NCBI GenBank assembly: GCA_963682175.1
Contig: OY821789.1
Span: 620,001 to 684,000 of the forward strand
Direction of reading: 5' to 3'
Length of the DNA: 64,000 nucleotides
Origin: Triglochin maritima
Taxonomy: Eukaryota; Streptophyta; Magnoliopsida; Alismatales; Juncaginaceae
Positions 1-11,811 of this stretch are shown here, one piece after another. A model generated the notes under the pieces. That model saw only the letters and a program-made list of their open reading frames with translations. It did not search any database and was not told the origin of the DNA. Position numbers and translations under genes: made by a program. Each line of letters starts with the position of its first letter. Positions within the stretch are counted from its first letter, which is position 1.

Positions 1-248
1 TGCTTTTTGCATTAGAAATGGTTACTAGATGCAATCTTACGCGTATGTTCGTACTAAATGCATACAATTGAGTTGGGACGTTTGTGTGTAGTTTCATGCA
101 TTGTTTTATAGTTGGATGGATATTTGATTTGATTACGAAGATTATGGATTTACTAAGTCAAATAGCCATAGTTAATGGCTATTTAACGTCGTTGAGTAGA
201 CTTAATTAGTCTTAAACTGGACCCTTTATTGGTCTAGCCACTTATTTA

Positions 249-583
249 GGGCACCTACTATGGGAGCCCTTTCCCGGGTGCACTCGGATCCACCCCCTTA
301 ACAAGGTGGATTTTTGGGTGGGTGGTGCCCTTGCGCGCCCTGTTTTCCGGGAGTGGGCCTGAGGCCCACGTGCCCCCAGGTCATTGGTTAGTTTTGTTTT
401 TTTTTTAATTTCGTTTTTTGTTTTGTTTTGGTATTTTGAAGAGAGAGGGTTGAAAAGTTTGGTTGTGATAGTGGAGAATTTTTGTATTGGGTTGGATAAA
501 ATGTTGGATTAAAGATTGTGTTGACGTGACTGAGAGAGAAATGTTAGGTTGTGTCCGATTAATTTCTGTGATAGTGGATGACC
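249..583 (+). mobile_element. PIF/Tourist-like MITE, copy 1
   Basis: A 335-bp non-coding element flanked by TTA on both sides (246-248 and 584-586), the usual 3-bp target duplication of PIF/Harbinger transposons. The ends form imperfect terminal inverted repeats: the left starts GGGCACCTACTATGGGAG and the right, reverse-complemented, starts GGTCATCCACTATCACAG. A GC-rich head (about 250-390) is followed by an AT-rich body. The same head and body recur at 6196-6609 (inverted), at 11351-11811, and at the 5' end of the transposase-bearing element at 29309. This suggests internal-deletion derivatives of that element, mobilised in trans. Confidence 0.75.
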
Positions 584-586
584 TTA

Positions 587-1695
587 GCAAATTTTTAATG
601 ATTTTTCCTAACACTCGAGTGTGGAAACACATCACATTTAATTCATTGGATCTCACAACCCTATAATATAACTGCAAACTAATTAACACAGACAAATAGT
701 TTGTTACTTAGGTGTAATTTCTTTTGGGAACTACTATTCATTGTCCAAAACTATTTAAATCGTCTGTTTAATTACCATATTCCTTTCACAATTCTTTTAA
801 TACTCATTTCGTCTCGTCTTTTAAACTATGGATTCTGCCTACGTTTTCCTCACTTTACCAGTACCAACACCACGAAAATGTCTAGCGAATCGTCTGGATC
901 ACGTGAATTTCAAAATAAAATCAAATTGGATGGGACGTCTGGGTAAAACGCCACCCCCCATGGGGGATGCGGCTGTTGCAGATGTCCGTCCAAATAACGT
1001 GGAGCGAGACCCCAGACCAACATGTCAATATGGTATTTGGTAAAACTTTCCGACTTACAAAAAAACTCAGTGTAATCCACCCATTAATGCCAAAAAACTT
1101 GGAACGGAACATGAAATAATTTGAGATAAAACACCGTATAATTTTAAGATTTTTTATTAAAAAAAATAGAGGCGTCCGCCGGAGCCCCTCATGGGTGTCT
1201 GTTGGCTCCTTTCCTGACATCCAAAACATTGTTTTTGATGATTATGAGAGGAAGATGAAAAGAGAGTGGCGGTAGGAGAGTAAAATGAAGAGATTTATAA
1301 GTATAAATGAGAGAATGACAAAATGATAATTCGTACAGACGACGAATAACAATTCTCAACACCCATGGTGTTTGGACTACACGGACGGAGTTCCCACTGT
1401 CCCCATCTTGTCGAACCAAAACCCAAAATACCATTAATACCCTTAATTGATGTTTGACAGACACAAATTACAACATGATATTACATGATTCATGTTAAAG
1501 ATGTAGTACAACTACAAGAAGTTCTGATTCCGCGATAAGAAGAAGAAAATGTGGATTGGGTCGGTTTGGTTATCAATTGTGATGCATGTTTTCCTAACTC
1601 AAAAGTATATCTAACATTTCTTTGGGTCTAGAGAAGAGAATTAAGCTGACAAAAACACACCATTTGTACTTATCCGGACCATAATCAAAGATGAT
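587..1695. other. Gene-free AT-rich stretch
   Basis: No coding frame with recognisable content. Short GC-rich patches near 940-980 (around CCCCCCATGGGGG) and 1170-1210 resemble heads of other MITEs, but I could not find matching ends or target duplications. Confidence 0.5.
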
Positions 1696-2202
1696 TGTTA
1701 TGACCCTAACCTTGTTTAAGGTGTTAATTGTGTTTAGGGTGGCTTGATGAGGTTGTTTGCTTGGGGAGTTGGTGCAGCACAGTAGATGCTTGGGGAAGAG
1801 GCGCTACAGTGGTCGCATGGGGAAGAGGAAGGGGCGTGCACTGTAGCAAGGAGGGGGTCTTAAGGGTTTCTTCATCTCTTCTTCTTCTCCTTCCTTTCTC
1901 TCACTCCTTCCTTTCCTTTGCTGTTGCGTGCGTGTTGGTGGAGCAGCTGCGGAGGCGTGCGGGGTCTGTTGAGGCGCGAGAAGGAGAGTGCGCGGGAGGT
2001 TGCGGCCGGAGGCGTGGTAGTCGGAGCTCCGGTGTTCTTCGTCGTTCTTCAAAGAAGAGGTATGCCAAGTTCTTGCATTGGAGGCCTTAGTTGATCACCC
2101 ACGTTGGGGTGAGGTTGGGGTCGGTCGCGCGAGGTCGGAGGCCTCGTCGGCGACGAGTTTCGACGTCAAAACCTCAGCTGGCGCGAGGTTGAAGACGTCT
2201 GT

Positions 2203-2686
2203 CGGTCGACCGGGTCCCTTGGACGGTCGACCGAACGTAGTGTTTTTGGTCTGCCTGTCGTGTTTCGGTCGACCGTGTCCTTGTGTTCGGTCGACTGTGA
2301 CTTTAGTGTACCGGTAGGATACGTAAGCTTCGGTCGACCGTTTGATGACATAGAAAATATTAGGTTGACCCTGTAAGTGTTCGGTCGACCGAGACCCCTG
2401 AGTCGGTCGACCGATAGATTCGTTTTGAGCGTTGACCAGACTCCGGATTTTGACCTCGTTCGGTCGACCGGTTTTAGACCTTCGGTAGACCGTTGGGATT
2501 TATGTGTTGCGCAAATAGTTCGACCGTGACAAACGCTTCGGTCGACCGATTCCCTTGTGGAAACGGTCGACCGAGTTGTCACTTTCGGTCGACCGATTCC
2601 CTTGTGGAAGCGGTCGACCGGTTGTCACTTCGGTTGACCGAATTCCCTTGAGGAAAACGGTCGACCGTGTCTCTTTCGGTCGACCG
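2203..2686. repeat. CGGTCGACCG palindrome array A
   Basis: Thirteen exact CGGTCGACCG copies start at 2203, 2224, 2266, 2331, 2382, 2404, 2461, 2539, 2564, 2586, 2611, 2658 and 2677. Variants lie between them (for example CGGTCGACTG at 2288, CGGTAGACCG at 2483, CGGTTGACCG at 2631). Neighbouring sites are mostly 19-25 bp apart. It lies inside the putative LTR intron (2061-3902). Confidence 0.95.
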
Positions 2687-3204
2687 TTTTGCACAGGACA
2701 GGATTCCTGGTTCCATTTAGGATGCCAACTCTGTCCACAGAAACCCGTGTCCTCGCCTTGTGCGTGAGCCGGGAGGTGAAGGTGGGCGCGTTATGCGTGC
2801 CTGCCCAGGGACCGCCGTGTGGAAGAGTGTGGGTGTTCGGAACGCGTCACTTCCGTGTATGGATCGTGACTATATCTGGTGGATCGTTTGACTCGCGTTA
2901 GAGTAGCGGCCTGAGGGATTGCGGATCCCATTGCTTCAGCAACACGCAACTGCCGACGGGTGCAGTGACTACCGGCCGATGGCTACGGAGGCACAGAGAC
3001 TACCTGCCAGGATTGGCGACGGAGGTCCAGAGAGGTACCAGCCTATTGACGGCGACGGAGGTCGCGACCCTGCTCGTTGGAGCCGGAGTTGGTGTTGCAC
3101 GTGGAGCTCGTTGACCCTGCGGACTTCGGTTCGGATCTGTCGATTGTCTAGCCTTGTGTGGCGGATATGTTCGACTGGCCTTGATGGCAATTATTGCACG
3201 TGCC

Positions 3205-3735
3205 GTGCGGCCTGTGTGGCGGCGGTAGGCCCCCTGTGCGGTCTGTGTGGCGGCAGGGAGGATCGCATGTGGCCTGTGTGGTTGCGGCGATGGACTACCG
3301 ATGATGTGTTCCGGCAGGTAGCTCGATTGGGCACCTATCGAGTGATGTCCCGTGCGGTCTGTGTGGCGCCGGTTGATGGACCGACCTGAGCGACGGCTCC
3401 GTTGGTGTGGTGGTGGTGGACCACGATGTATTCAGATCTAATTTCTACCTTGCGCGGAAGTGCGAACGCATCCTCACCGATCCCTTGGCTCGTGTAGTCG
3501 CGTGTGGGGATGTGTTGCGTATTGTCCGTTAGACCGTATGTGCCTACGGTAGGTCTCTACGGAGACCCGATGTTTGGACCGTGCGGCCTGTGTGGCGGCG
3601 GTGAGGTTGGACCGTGTGGCCTGTGTGGTACCGGTGTTTGTGGACCGTGCGGCCTGTGTGGCGACGGCGATGTTGCGGACCGTGAGGCCTGTGTGGCAGC
3701 GGTGGTGATTGTAGACCGCGGGGCATGTGTGGCAG
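3205..3735 (+). repeat. GC-rich minisatellite in solo LTR
   Basis: Degenerate tandem units of about 31-36 bp, built around CCGTGCGGCCTGTGTGGCGG, in two blocks (about 3205-3380 and 3575-3735). Read as protein they give Cys-Gly repeats in several frames, which I treat as an artefact. Other LTRs of this group carry different minisatellites at the same relative place (38410-38640 and 48560-48810), so the position is conserved but the sequence is not. Confidence 0.8.
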
Positions 3736-4179
3736 CGGAAACGATCGCGGGACGGATGTCCGGTTTGGCCCTTGGGGGCAATGTTGTTTTACTGCTTTGT
3801 ATTTCATGTCATGCTATACTAGTATGTTAGGGCATATAGGTGAGCTTGTCATACGGGGTTTCCTTATGGAAACTCAGGCATTGTTGTTATGATTATTTTC
3901 AGGACCGCGTTAGGTTCCGGCGGGTGGTGACCGAGGGAGATTGCACTTTGGGACTGGATCATGTCGTCTGCCTACTTTTAGGTTGTCGTGATTACATGTA
4001 CCTTGTGTTTCGTGTTGTAATGTAATCACTCTTTTGGAGAAACTCGTATTGTATTCTGGTGCACCAGACTTATTTATGTATTTCTTTCTGTAATGTCCCA
4101 ACTCTTGATGGTTTTATCCTTGTGATTCCTTTGGTGTTAAAAGTTTAAATTTTCCGCTGTTCGGGGATGTTACAATGAT

Positions 4180-6192
4180 CGACTACTAAATTATAATTAA
4201 GTCAAAATTATGTTAATACGAAACAGTTAAAGAAAGCAAATCCTTACTGAATTCTCACAGAGGATTCACAAAGTATCAAGTACTCAGTAATGAACTTAAG
4301 AAGGAGGGCGTACATTTAACCCTCAATGAAATTGAGTATTTTTTATTCAATATATTCGTGGCAATTCAGCTTGAATTATTTTTTATAGATTCTTTCTCAA
4401 ATTTCTGGCTATCAATAGATAAATATTTTGAACTAATCCTTCAATGGGCAGGTGGTAAACGTGGAAACGTCGACTCATGTAAATTGACCAAATGGGTGAA
4501 TTATAATTCTGGGTAAATTGACCAAATGGGTGAATTAAGTACCAGCACCGGAAAATTGCGCGCGCGGATACTTGATTCTGGGATCAACTCCTTTTTGCGG
4601 TTTATGTATGTGCGTTTCGTTTTGTTTAAGGTTAAACTTAATTACTCTTAAGCTATGGTTGTATTCCACATGAGTGGTTGTAGCACAGCCCATGATCTTT
4701 ATCTTTGTTTTGAAATCAAACTATTCTCAAAAAAAGAAATATTGTACTATTTTAGCCGGAAACTTGGGCATCCAAACGATACCTCACTAATCGATTCCCT
4801 ACTTGCCGCAAAAGGAACGTGAAGCATCATTATTGATTCGAGGGACCCATGGTTGGTTCCTCATTTTCAACTGCCCCTGAGAACACTTGTTTATTCCACG
4901 TATAAACTGAATTAAACACAGAATCAGTTGCTTAATTAAGTGATTAGCATGGGCTAGCTGCTCTTAGTTAATCTGTCTACACCTTTCGAGTTCAAAAGAA
5001 CGTACGAAGAGAAAGCCCAACAATAAAAATCTCAACCAAAATCGGAGACTCCAACAAAAGGTAGATATATCAGAACTCGACTCTCTCTAGTCTCTATATA
5101 TCAAACTATTTTTTCCTAGAATTTGAACCCTTCTTCCGTAACATCAATTGATGGGATATATGGAAAGTTCGTCCATCATATGTGACGAGACATTTCCGTT
5201 GATTAGGTCGAGTTAAGTCTATAACAACACTTCAATTTCTTCAATCATGAGTGTGGTTTGAAATATATTAATCTGCTCTCAAGGGAGCAAGAAGGATCTT
5301 ATATTAGGTTATGCGTTTATCTAAGCACCATCTTCTACCAATGAAATCACAACGTGCATTACCCAATATTTATTAATTAAAGAAACACCAATGGAAATGA
5401 TATAATAAGGTCCTATAGATAGCAATGGCCAGGGGTAGGTTTGCGTATGTGTTATATCGGCAAATGTGATATGTTATAGATTGATTCTTAGATAGAGAGA
5501 TGTACAGATACAGAAAGAATAAACAGAGATTGGATCCCACTGAGGGTAGATTAGTTGAGTTTGCTATCATTTATTAATCATAAGTTTTTGGCGTAGGTGC
5601 TCTTAATTAATCATGACAGGACCTCAGTTTTCAAAAGTTGGTGGTTCTAACTTCTGGGATGCCTAATGGCCACGTCTATGAAGATTTTAAAATCACATGT
5701 TCAAGTCTCGAATCCCCCTTTAGATCTTAAAAAGCTAACCATGCCACGACTTAATCCCATGTGTAACCTTGAAGTCGTAAGTTATAGCCATCTTAATTAA
5801 TCATTCAAAAGACAGGTTCTTCGGCAGAGGCCCAACAAGAATAGGTGATTGGGCCCACTACCTCTGCACATTAAGTCCATTGGCTGCTGTTGCTGTCCGG
5901 TCAACGGGCAGTCGCGCGAGGAACGCGGAAGTTTTATTTCGGTCCCATCACGAATGTTATTTTGAATCTCCGTCCTCAACTTTAGACTTTCTGAATATTT
6001 AAGACTTGTTGTATTTAATTTCATATTTTTTTAAAAAATCTCACATGTATTACGCTAATGTATTTGTATGTGGCGTGGTTATTCCAAATTCGTGATGTTT
6101 CAATATTCTTACTCTGGATTTAATGATCTACAATCAGTTGTATCTTCATTTGAGATCAATTGACCTAATTGATATTAGTGGGCTCATTCAAC
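4180..6192. other. Gene-free AT-rich stretch
   Basis: No gene recognised. A 25-nt direct repeat (GTAAATTGACCAAATGGGTG and following bases) occurs at 4479 and again at 4513. The stretch at 5590-5790 has a vaguely tRNA-like B-box but does not fold as a tRNA. Confidence 0.5.
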
Positions 6193-6195
6193 TAA

Positions 6196-6609
6196 GACCA
6201 CCATTAACAACGCCCTCGGGCACTTCCTGGATGTCTGGTTTTTTCTCTCAGTCATGTAAGTTTCTCCCTCTGTCACGTCAGCATAAACAAAATCTTCCCA
6301 AATTTTCCTTAACTACACCTAAAAACAACTCAAACGTCCTACATTCTTTTCTCTCCGCGTCATTTGGAAATTAATTCTGGATAAAACACAAAAAATAGTA
6401 AAAAATAAAAAACATATTTTCAATTTTTTTGACTAAATAATTTTTAAAATATTTTTGAAAATGAAAATATATAAAAAAAAAATTAACCAATGTGGGGGTC
6501 CCATTGGGGCGCCCGGGCAGTTCTATCCGGACACCGCCCTCCCATTAAGGGAGAACAAATCGGGTGCCCTACCTGAGCGCCCGATTTAGAGCACCCGTTA
6601 AGGGTGCTC
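6196..6609 (-). mobile_element. PIF/Tourist-like MITE, copy 2
   Basis: A 414-bp element bounded by TAA (6193-6195 and 6610-6612). It is copy 1 in reverse orientation. Its left half carries the TCTCTCAGTCA/GTCACGTCAGCA tract, its centre is AT-rich, and its right half is the GC-rich head with the ACCAATG junction. Ends are GACCACCATTAAC and the complement of GAGCACCCTTAAC. An extra inverted motif, AGAGCACCCGTTAAGGGTGCTCT, closes the right end. Confidence 0.7.
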
Positions 6610-6894
6610 TAATAGAGCCTCTGTTCGTGCCCAAGTTCTATCCCAGTCAACCTACAAGCTCGATTGACTAAGAGGTTAGCTTGAAGTACAAGTTATGTAC
6701 ATGTTTCAATTATATACCTAGTAAAAATCGAATAACCACCTAGCTTCGTGTTTTTTTGGGCAAAGTAAACTAGGTCAGAGTCCAATATACTGCAGTAATT
6801 TATACAAAAAAATCTGGTTAACTAACATACACAGTTCAGTCTGAAACGTACCAAAACCATTAAAGCATAATTGGTGGCCACAGCCCATAGTTTC

Positions 6895-7752
6895 TGTTGT
6901 TATTTACCTTGAATAAGTGTTTAAAGTATACGTGCAGAAAAACAGACAATCGGTCGACCGGATGGAGTGATTCGGTCGACCGGACGTGTGTTGATTTACC
7001 CAGCAAAAGTGCATGTCGTTTTTCGGTCGACCGGAATCTAGGATTCGGTCGACCGGGCACACGTTTGGAGCTGGGCAAAAAGTTACTGTTGTTTTTCGGT
7101 CGACCGGAACCTTGGATTCGGTCGACCGGAAACGTTCGAGGAGCTGGGAGAAAAGTGCCTGTTGAATTTCGGTCGACCAGAACTTAAGTGTACGGTCGAC
7201 CGATTATGCACTCGCGCAAGCCAGATAAGTTACTGTCGATTTTCGGTCGAACGAGACTCCAATTTCGGTCGACCGTTGGAATACAGTTATTGGATCGGTC
7301 GACCGATGCACCCGATCGGTCGACCGTTTGGACCCAGTTCTGCCCACGTTTTGCACATTACTCCACCCGATTTTGGTGCAACTTATACTTGTTTTGGCCT
7401 CATATATAATGGCAATTTCGTCCCTTTTGTAATATAAGTTATTTCTATTGTCCACTTTTTCGTTTTTGAGAGAAAAGAGAGAGAGAGCATTCTTGTGATT
7501 CGGTAGGAGAGATTTGAGCCGGGTTCTTCGTCGGTTCGTTCGCGTCTCCTGTAAGCATCTCTTGTAATACGTTTCTCTATAGTGGATTTGAGTTGTGTCG
7601 TCCGTGGTTTTTCCCGCATTGGGTTTCCACGTTAAATCTTGCGTGTTTTGTGTGGTTTGGATTTCGGATTTGCATTTTGTTCTCAAGTTTAGCCGATTGA
7701 ATTCGCATTTTTGGTTACGCTGCGTATTTGAGATTTGTTTTAATTCCTAACA
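6895..7752 (+). mobile_element. Solo LTR of a second LTR family (858 bp)
   Basis: Starts TGTTGTTATT and ends TTCCTAACA, with perfect GTTTC duplications at 6890-6894 and 7753-7757. It shares no ends or body with the chromovirus LTRs. A TATA-like CATATATAATGG lies near 7401, followed by a purine-rich GAGAGAAAAGAGAGAGAGAG leader near 7468, so plus orientation is likely. The upstream, U3-like part is filled by a regular array of paired palindromes. The parent family is unidentified; a copia-type LTR is plausible. Confidence 0.85.
6951..7326. repeat. CGGTCGACCG palindrome array B, 73-bp period
   Basis: Pairs of sites start at 6951/6973, 7024/7046, 7097/7119, 7170/7193, 7244/7266 and 7296/7317. 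Spacing inside a pair is 21-23 bp, and the first five pairs start 73, 73, 73 and 74 bp apart. Ten of twelve sites are exact; 7170 (CGGTCGACCA) and 7244 (CGGTCGAACG) differ by one base. The intervening sequence (around GAGCTGGGAGAAAAGTGCCT) also repeats, so each 73-bp block is a tandem unit holding one pair. Confidence 0.95.
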
Positions 7753-7757
7753 GTTTC

Positions 7758-8990
7758 TATATCGTTTACTCTTTCTATTATTTTTTGATTTAAAATCTTT
7801 TCCTATTTCAAAACTGCCATTGGGTACACTTTTTTCACCAGAAAAACCAGTAAAAAAAGATGAAAATGAGGCGAAATGAAAGTGTCATCCGGCCGTCCAT
7901 TTGAAACCACGTAGTAGGTTGGGCAGACGGTAGTATACGCTACACATGGTCGTCATGTGGATGCTTCAACCTTCAGTTGTTGAGTGGGATTCGTAGTCCA
8001 TGTGAGGTTGAGCAGAAGTAAGAATTGTGGTTTGGTGGTAGTCTAGTCGGAGACATCATGTCAATATGTCCCCCACATTTATAAAGTTTTTCCATTGATG
8101 GATGGATTGATAGATAGATAGATATACTGTGATATCAGTAACACAGACTCCAGCAATAATATTCTACGGTTGATTTTTCATGATGTTTTTCGTAGAAAAT
8201 GAATGCATTCGGTTGGAGTGATCCTTAATGACAGGGATAAGGAATAATACTAAAATGTAAATAATAAAAAACATGACAAAGTTGATGCTTTAAGATAACA
8301 ATACTCATTAAGTTGATGTTTCCTATAATGAGGCCGCTGCCCGCTAGGGTCAACAAAATTTGACATTTTCATTATTCATGGGATTAAAGGTGCGCATGGA
8401 TAGTGTAGCATATCTTTGGTTCGGCAAACTGGATCTTGACTTTGCTTCGAAGTCTTGATCAACAATCATGTTGATTTACTCTATACATTGATTAAATTAC
8501 TTTAGGTCTTAAAAGGTGATATTCAACTGTTGACTATTGCTCACTTTTATTGTTCGTACAATTCCAATTTATAAATAGAAAGTATATAACATTTTGTTTT
8601 TGTTTTATATATAATATCAACCTAATAACCTCGATTGTATAGAAATTTAAATTCCACAAATCTTTAGTCGGGAGCATTATTTTCTTAAAAGCTCGAGCTG
8701 GAAGACTGATGGGACACAAGTGGGCCGCACTCAGCAGTAACAGAATCTTCAAACTTCATTAGGCCTTCTAAAGCCTCTCATCAAATATTTTTCGGAGAAC
8801 CGAACACGTTAGTCAATTTTTAATTTTCCGAAAGAAGTAGGTTCTATTTGGGCTAAATTCAGTATCTTGGGCGGACAATAATAACAAACTGCTGTTGAAG
8901 CCCATTTATTAAATTTATTGGGCTGAAAAGTAATAAAAAAAGAATATGGAGCGGGTCGTGTTTTTCTTGGTATATTTCTTTGGTCCTGCG
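7758..8990. other. Gene-free stretch
   Basis: No gene or clear element. A short GATA-type microsatellite lies at about 8100-8125. Confidence 0.5.
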
Positions 8991-9506
8991 TAGGGGTGCA
9001 CATGGGTTGGGTTCAACCCGAAACCCAACCCGAACCCGACTGGTCGGGTCGGGTTGGGTCGGGTTGGGGAGGGGTTCGGGTCGGGTCGGGTTGGGAAAAT
9101 CAAAAACCCGAATTTTCGGGGTCGGGTTCGGGTTGAAGGGGTCGGGTTGACCCAACCCAACCCGAACCCGATTTTTATTTTTTTTATTTTTATTTTTTCC
9201 CAAATAAATCGGTCGACCGAACATCACTCGGTCGACCGTTTCCAACCTGAAAATTTCGGGTGTTCAAGCCACCGGTCGACCGTTTAAGCACCGATCGACC
9301 GAACCCGACAAAGTTTGAGAGAAAATTTCCGAATTCGGGTTCAACCCGATCCAACCCGACCCAACCCGAAAATTTCAGATCGGGTTGGGTTGAACCTAAA
9401 TCGGTTTGGGTTCGGATTCGGGTTGGGTTTTTTTCCAACCCGAAAATTTCGGGTTGGGTCGGGTTGAGGCCCAAATCCGACTCAACCCAACCCACGTGCA
9501 CCCTAA
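8991..9506. mobile_element. hAT-like inverted-repeat element carrying palindromes
   Basis: The ends are inverted repeats: left TAGGGGTGCACATGGGTTGG, right (reverse complement) TTAGGGTGCACGTGGGTTGG. The arms are long tracts of GGGTTCGGGTTGGGTCGGGTT-type repeats, giving a near-palindrome. TAGGG..CCCTA ends fit hAT-type MITEs. The flanks share TCCTGCG (8984-8990 and 9511-9517) with a few extra bases on the right, so the expected 8-bp duplication is imperfect. No transposase. The centre (9210-9301) carries four palindrome sites. Confidence 0.65.
9210..9301. repeat. CGGTCGACCG array C in a DNA element
   Basis: Sites start at 9210, 9229, 9273 and 9292 (the last is CGATCGACCG): two pairs, each with 19-bp spacing, 63 bp apart. 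They sit between the GGGTT-rich arms of the hAT-like element. Confidence 0.9.
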
Positions 9507-9517
9507 TCCTCCTGCGT

Positions 9518-11350
9518 TTGACAAATGACGTTGTGTGGAGGGATAATCTTGGTCCGCCATTCCCATTATATAAGTTAAATTAATTAATTGACACTGGACA
9601 CTAGAAAACATACATATAGAACCATGGAAGACTTCCACTAGTGTTACATTACATGTCTTCACCAATCAATCAAGTTCTTGCCGGGACCAGACTTCGTCAT
9701 TATCGACCCAATCTCATACTTTTCCACAAATTAAACCACACATTGTTCTTACTTTGATATTCATCTAGTGAGTGGGGTTAATTTGCAAGGAGCTTATATT
9801 AAGAAAGTTAGTACTTTAAACGGCTCCAAGGATTAATAATGTATACATAGATGGTCCTAAGAGTTTTTCTCCTTCTCCGGCTCATGATTCGTGCGGTTGG
9901 ACGCGCAATCGTGTGGCTTAGTTTAATTTTATTTTATTTTAATTGTTGTGAGATTCACTACAATTTTGTATTGATTTTAATTAAAAAATAGCGATGATTG
10001 TATAATTTTAAAATGAAGATATCTTAGAAAATAAGATTTTAATTTTAAAAAATCACTTTAATTCTTTTCACTGATAGATATTCATATTTCTATATAAATA
10101 TTGTATTTTGGAAATAATAGATTTTTAATGTTTAACTCAAATAGAACAATTACAAAGTTGACTTTATATTTTCATATTACACATTTCAAACAATTATATA
10201 TTCAAACATTCTCAACTTCATTTTTTTAGTGTTTTTATTCTTACAACTCTAATTTTCCAACTCATTATATTCACAACTTTCTCTTTTGTAGAAATTTTAT
10301 TTTGCACTTCACTTTTACAGAGATTTTATTCTCGACTTTCTCTTTTACTGAGATTTTATGCTCAACTTTATCTTTTATAGAGATCTCATTTCATACTTTA
10401 ACGTTACGAGAGAATATTTTCTTATTTTCACTATTCTAAATCGTTATTTTCACAACTTTATACCTATAAATAAACATTCATTTTCTAACAACCTCACACA
10501 TCTTCTTGTTTTCACTCTCATCTCTCTCAATTTTCATCTTCTCATTTTGATCTTACCCACGTTTGTCTAATAATTATTTTTGAAAAATTAAAAGTGAAAA
10601 AAATTGTATAAAACTTTGTTAATAATTCATACATAAAAGAGAGATAAACGATTATTTATTTATTTATTTATTTGTAAAATGTAAAAATTAAGTTGATTTG
10701 ACCCTGATTTTTTATTGTTGAAAAGATAAAAGAGAAAGAGAATATGGATAAATATTGTGAAATGGAAAGCTGACTTGATAAAGAAAAAAATTGAGATAAT
10801 TTTTTGGTTGCGGATCAATTGATCCTCTAACAAGTAAGGACAATCTAATTATAAGGTAGGGAATATTATTGGAACACCTAAACTACCATATAGTTATAAC
10901 AGATCCGATACCAGATTCTACATGACCTCATGTGTTTACCTTGATTCCATTATATGTCATTTAGAATAGCTCTAACGATCCGATTATTGGCTGAACTATA
11001 TATTTCACCGTGTCACCAAGAAAGACAACTACGAGAAGTTATTAGAATTGGTTGATGAGGTAACCTTTTGTTGAACTAAATGACAGTTGTAGGAATGGTA
11101 ACCTTCCAATTGGTTATTTGACGTTTGCATCACAACAGAAACATTTGCGAATTATTTTTTCTAAATTGTAAATCTCATCATGCATCATCCTAAAGAAATT
11201 AGTGACTTGGTAAAGTTGTATGATGAATATCAAGATCAGATTGCTACAATATATCTCATTCATTGACAAAAATGTGGCTGCTCGTTATTTTATTTAATTA
11301 CCACCAATGACAAAAGATTATACTTCCACTTGTCTATCCACGTACGTTAC
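9518..11350. other. Gene-free, very AT-rich stretch
   Basis: No gene. About 10270-10400 has degenerate tandem units of roughly 43-45 bp built on CTTTCTCTTTTACTGAGATT. A TTTA microsatellite lies near 10653-10672. Confidence 0.5.
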
Positions 11351-11811
11351 TTAATTTCAAGTCCACGTGCCCTCAGGCCATTGACCTTTTTTTTTAAATT
11401 GTTTTGATTTTTTTTAAATTAGTTGAAATCTATTTTTTAATTTTTAAATATGTTTTTTAGATATGCCTTTTTAAATCTTATTTATTTCTAAATCTGTTTT
11501 TAATTCTTTTTAAAATCTGTTTTTATTTCTATCAATTATTATTTATCAATAATTTTTTTGTGGTTTTAATCAAAATACTTGTTATTTAATTATATTAAGT
11601 AATTGCAAATATAATTTATTATGTATTTTGTGGATTGTTGTAAAAGAATAAAAAAGAAATGATGTGGAGGAGTAGAGTATTGAAATGTTGGGTTGTGATA
11701 GTGTAAAGTTTTTGTGTTAAGTTTGATAAATATTGGTTGGATTAATGGTTGTGTTGACGTGTGAGAGAGAAAAAAGTTGGATTGGATTTAGAATTGTAAT
11801 ATTGAATGACC
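11351..11811 (+). mobile_element. PIF/Tourist-like MITE, 5'-truncated copy 3
   Basis: Matches copy 1 from its CCACGTGCCCYCAGG block through the GTTGTGATAGTG, GTGTTGACGTG and GAGAGAGAAA blocks to the terminal TGAATGACC. The GC-rich left terminus and left inverted repeat are missing, and the right flank lacks TTA. This is an old truncated relic. Confidence 0.5.

Larger units (their letters stand above)
1696..4174 (+). mobile_element. Solo LTR, chromovirus type (2479 bp)
   Basis: Begins TGTTATGACC and ends GGATGTTACA, flanked by perfect ATGAT duplications (1691-1695 and 4175-4179), so the boundaries are exact and no internal region remains. It shares several blocks with the LTRs of the intact chromovirus at 12927-21487: a GGTATGCCAA block, a block around ACGGGGTTTC/GGAAACTCAGGCAT, a GGTGGTGACCGAGG block, and the last 25 bp around TTTTCCGCTGTTCGGG. 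Loss of the interior by LTR-LTR recombination is the usual explanation. The middle holds a palindrome array (2203-2686) and a GC-rich minisatellite (about 3205-3735). Confidence 0.9.

Noticed and set aside
2166..2694. Open frames rich in VDR, GRP and RST tripeptides in the palindrome arrays (also near 6897-7409, 13333-14067, 31386-31610)
   Set aside because: They are three-frame readings of CGGTCGACCG on both strands; the palindrome gives the same tripeptides everywhere and there is no protein family behind them.
3504..3830. Cys-Gly rich open frame (CGLCG repeats) in the first solo LTR
   Set aside because: It arises from a GC-rich minisatellite inside an LTR; similar frames appear on both strands and related LTRs have unrelated repeats there.
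5640..5740. tRNA-like B-box (TTCAAGTCTCGAATCC)
   Set aside because: No matching A-box at proper distance and no cloverleaf; at most a SINE relic.
6951..7326. Regularly spaced repeats that could be mistaken for a CRISPR array
   Set aside because: The repeats are 10-bp palindromes in a plant LTR, spacing alternates, no cas genes exist, and the context is eukaryotic.
10358..10570. 70-aa hydrophobic frame in AT-rich DNA
   Set aside because: Composition follows the local T-rich tandem repeat; no start context or family signal.
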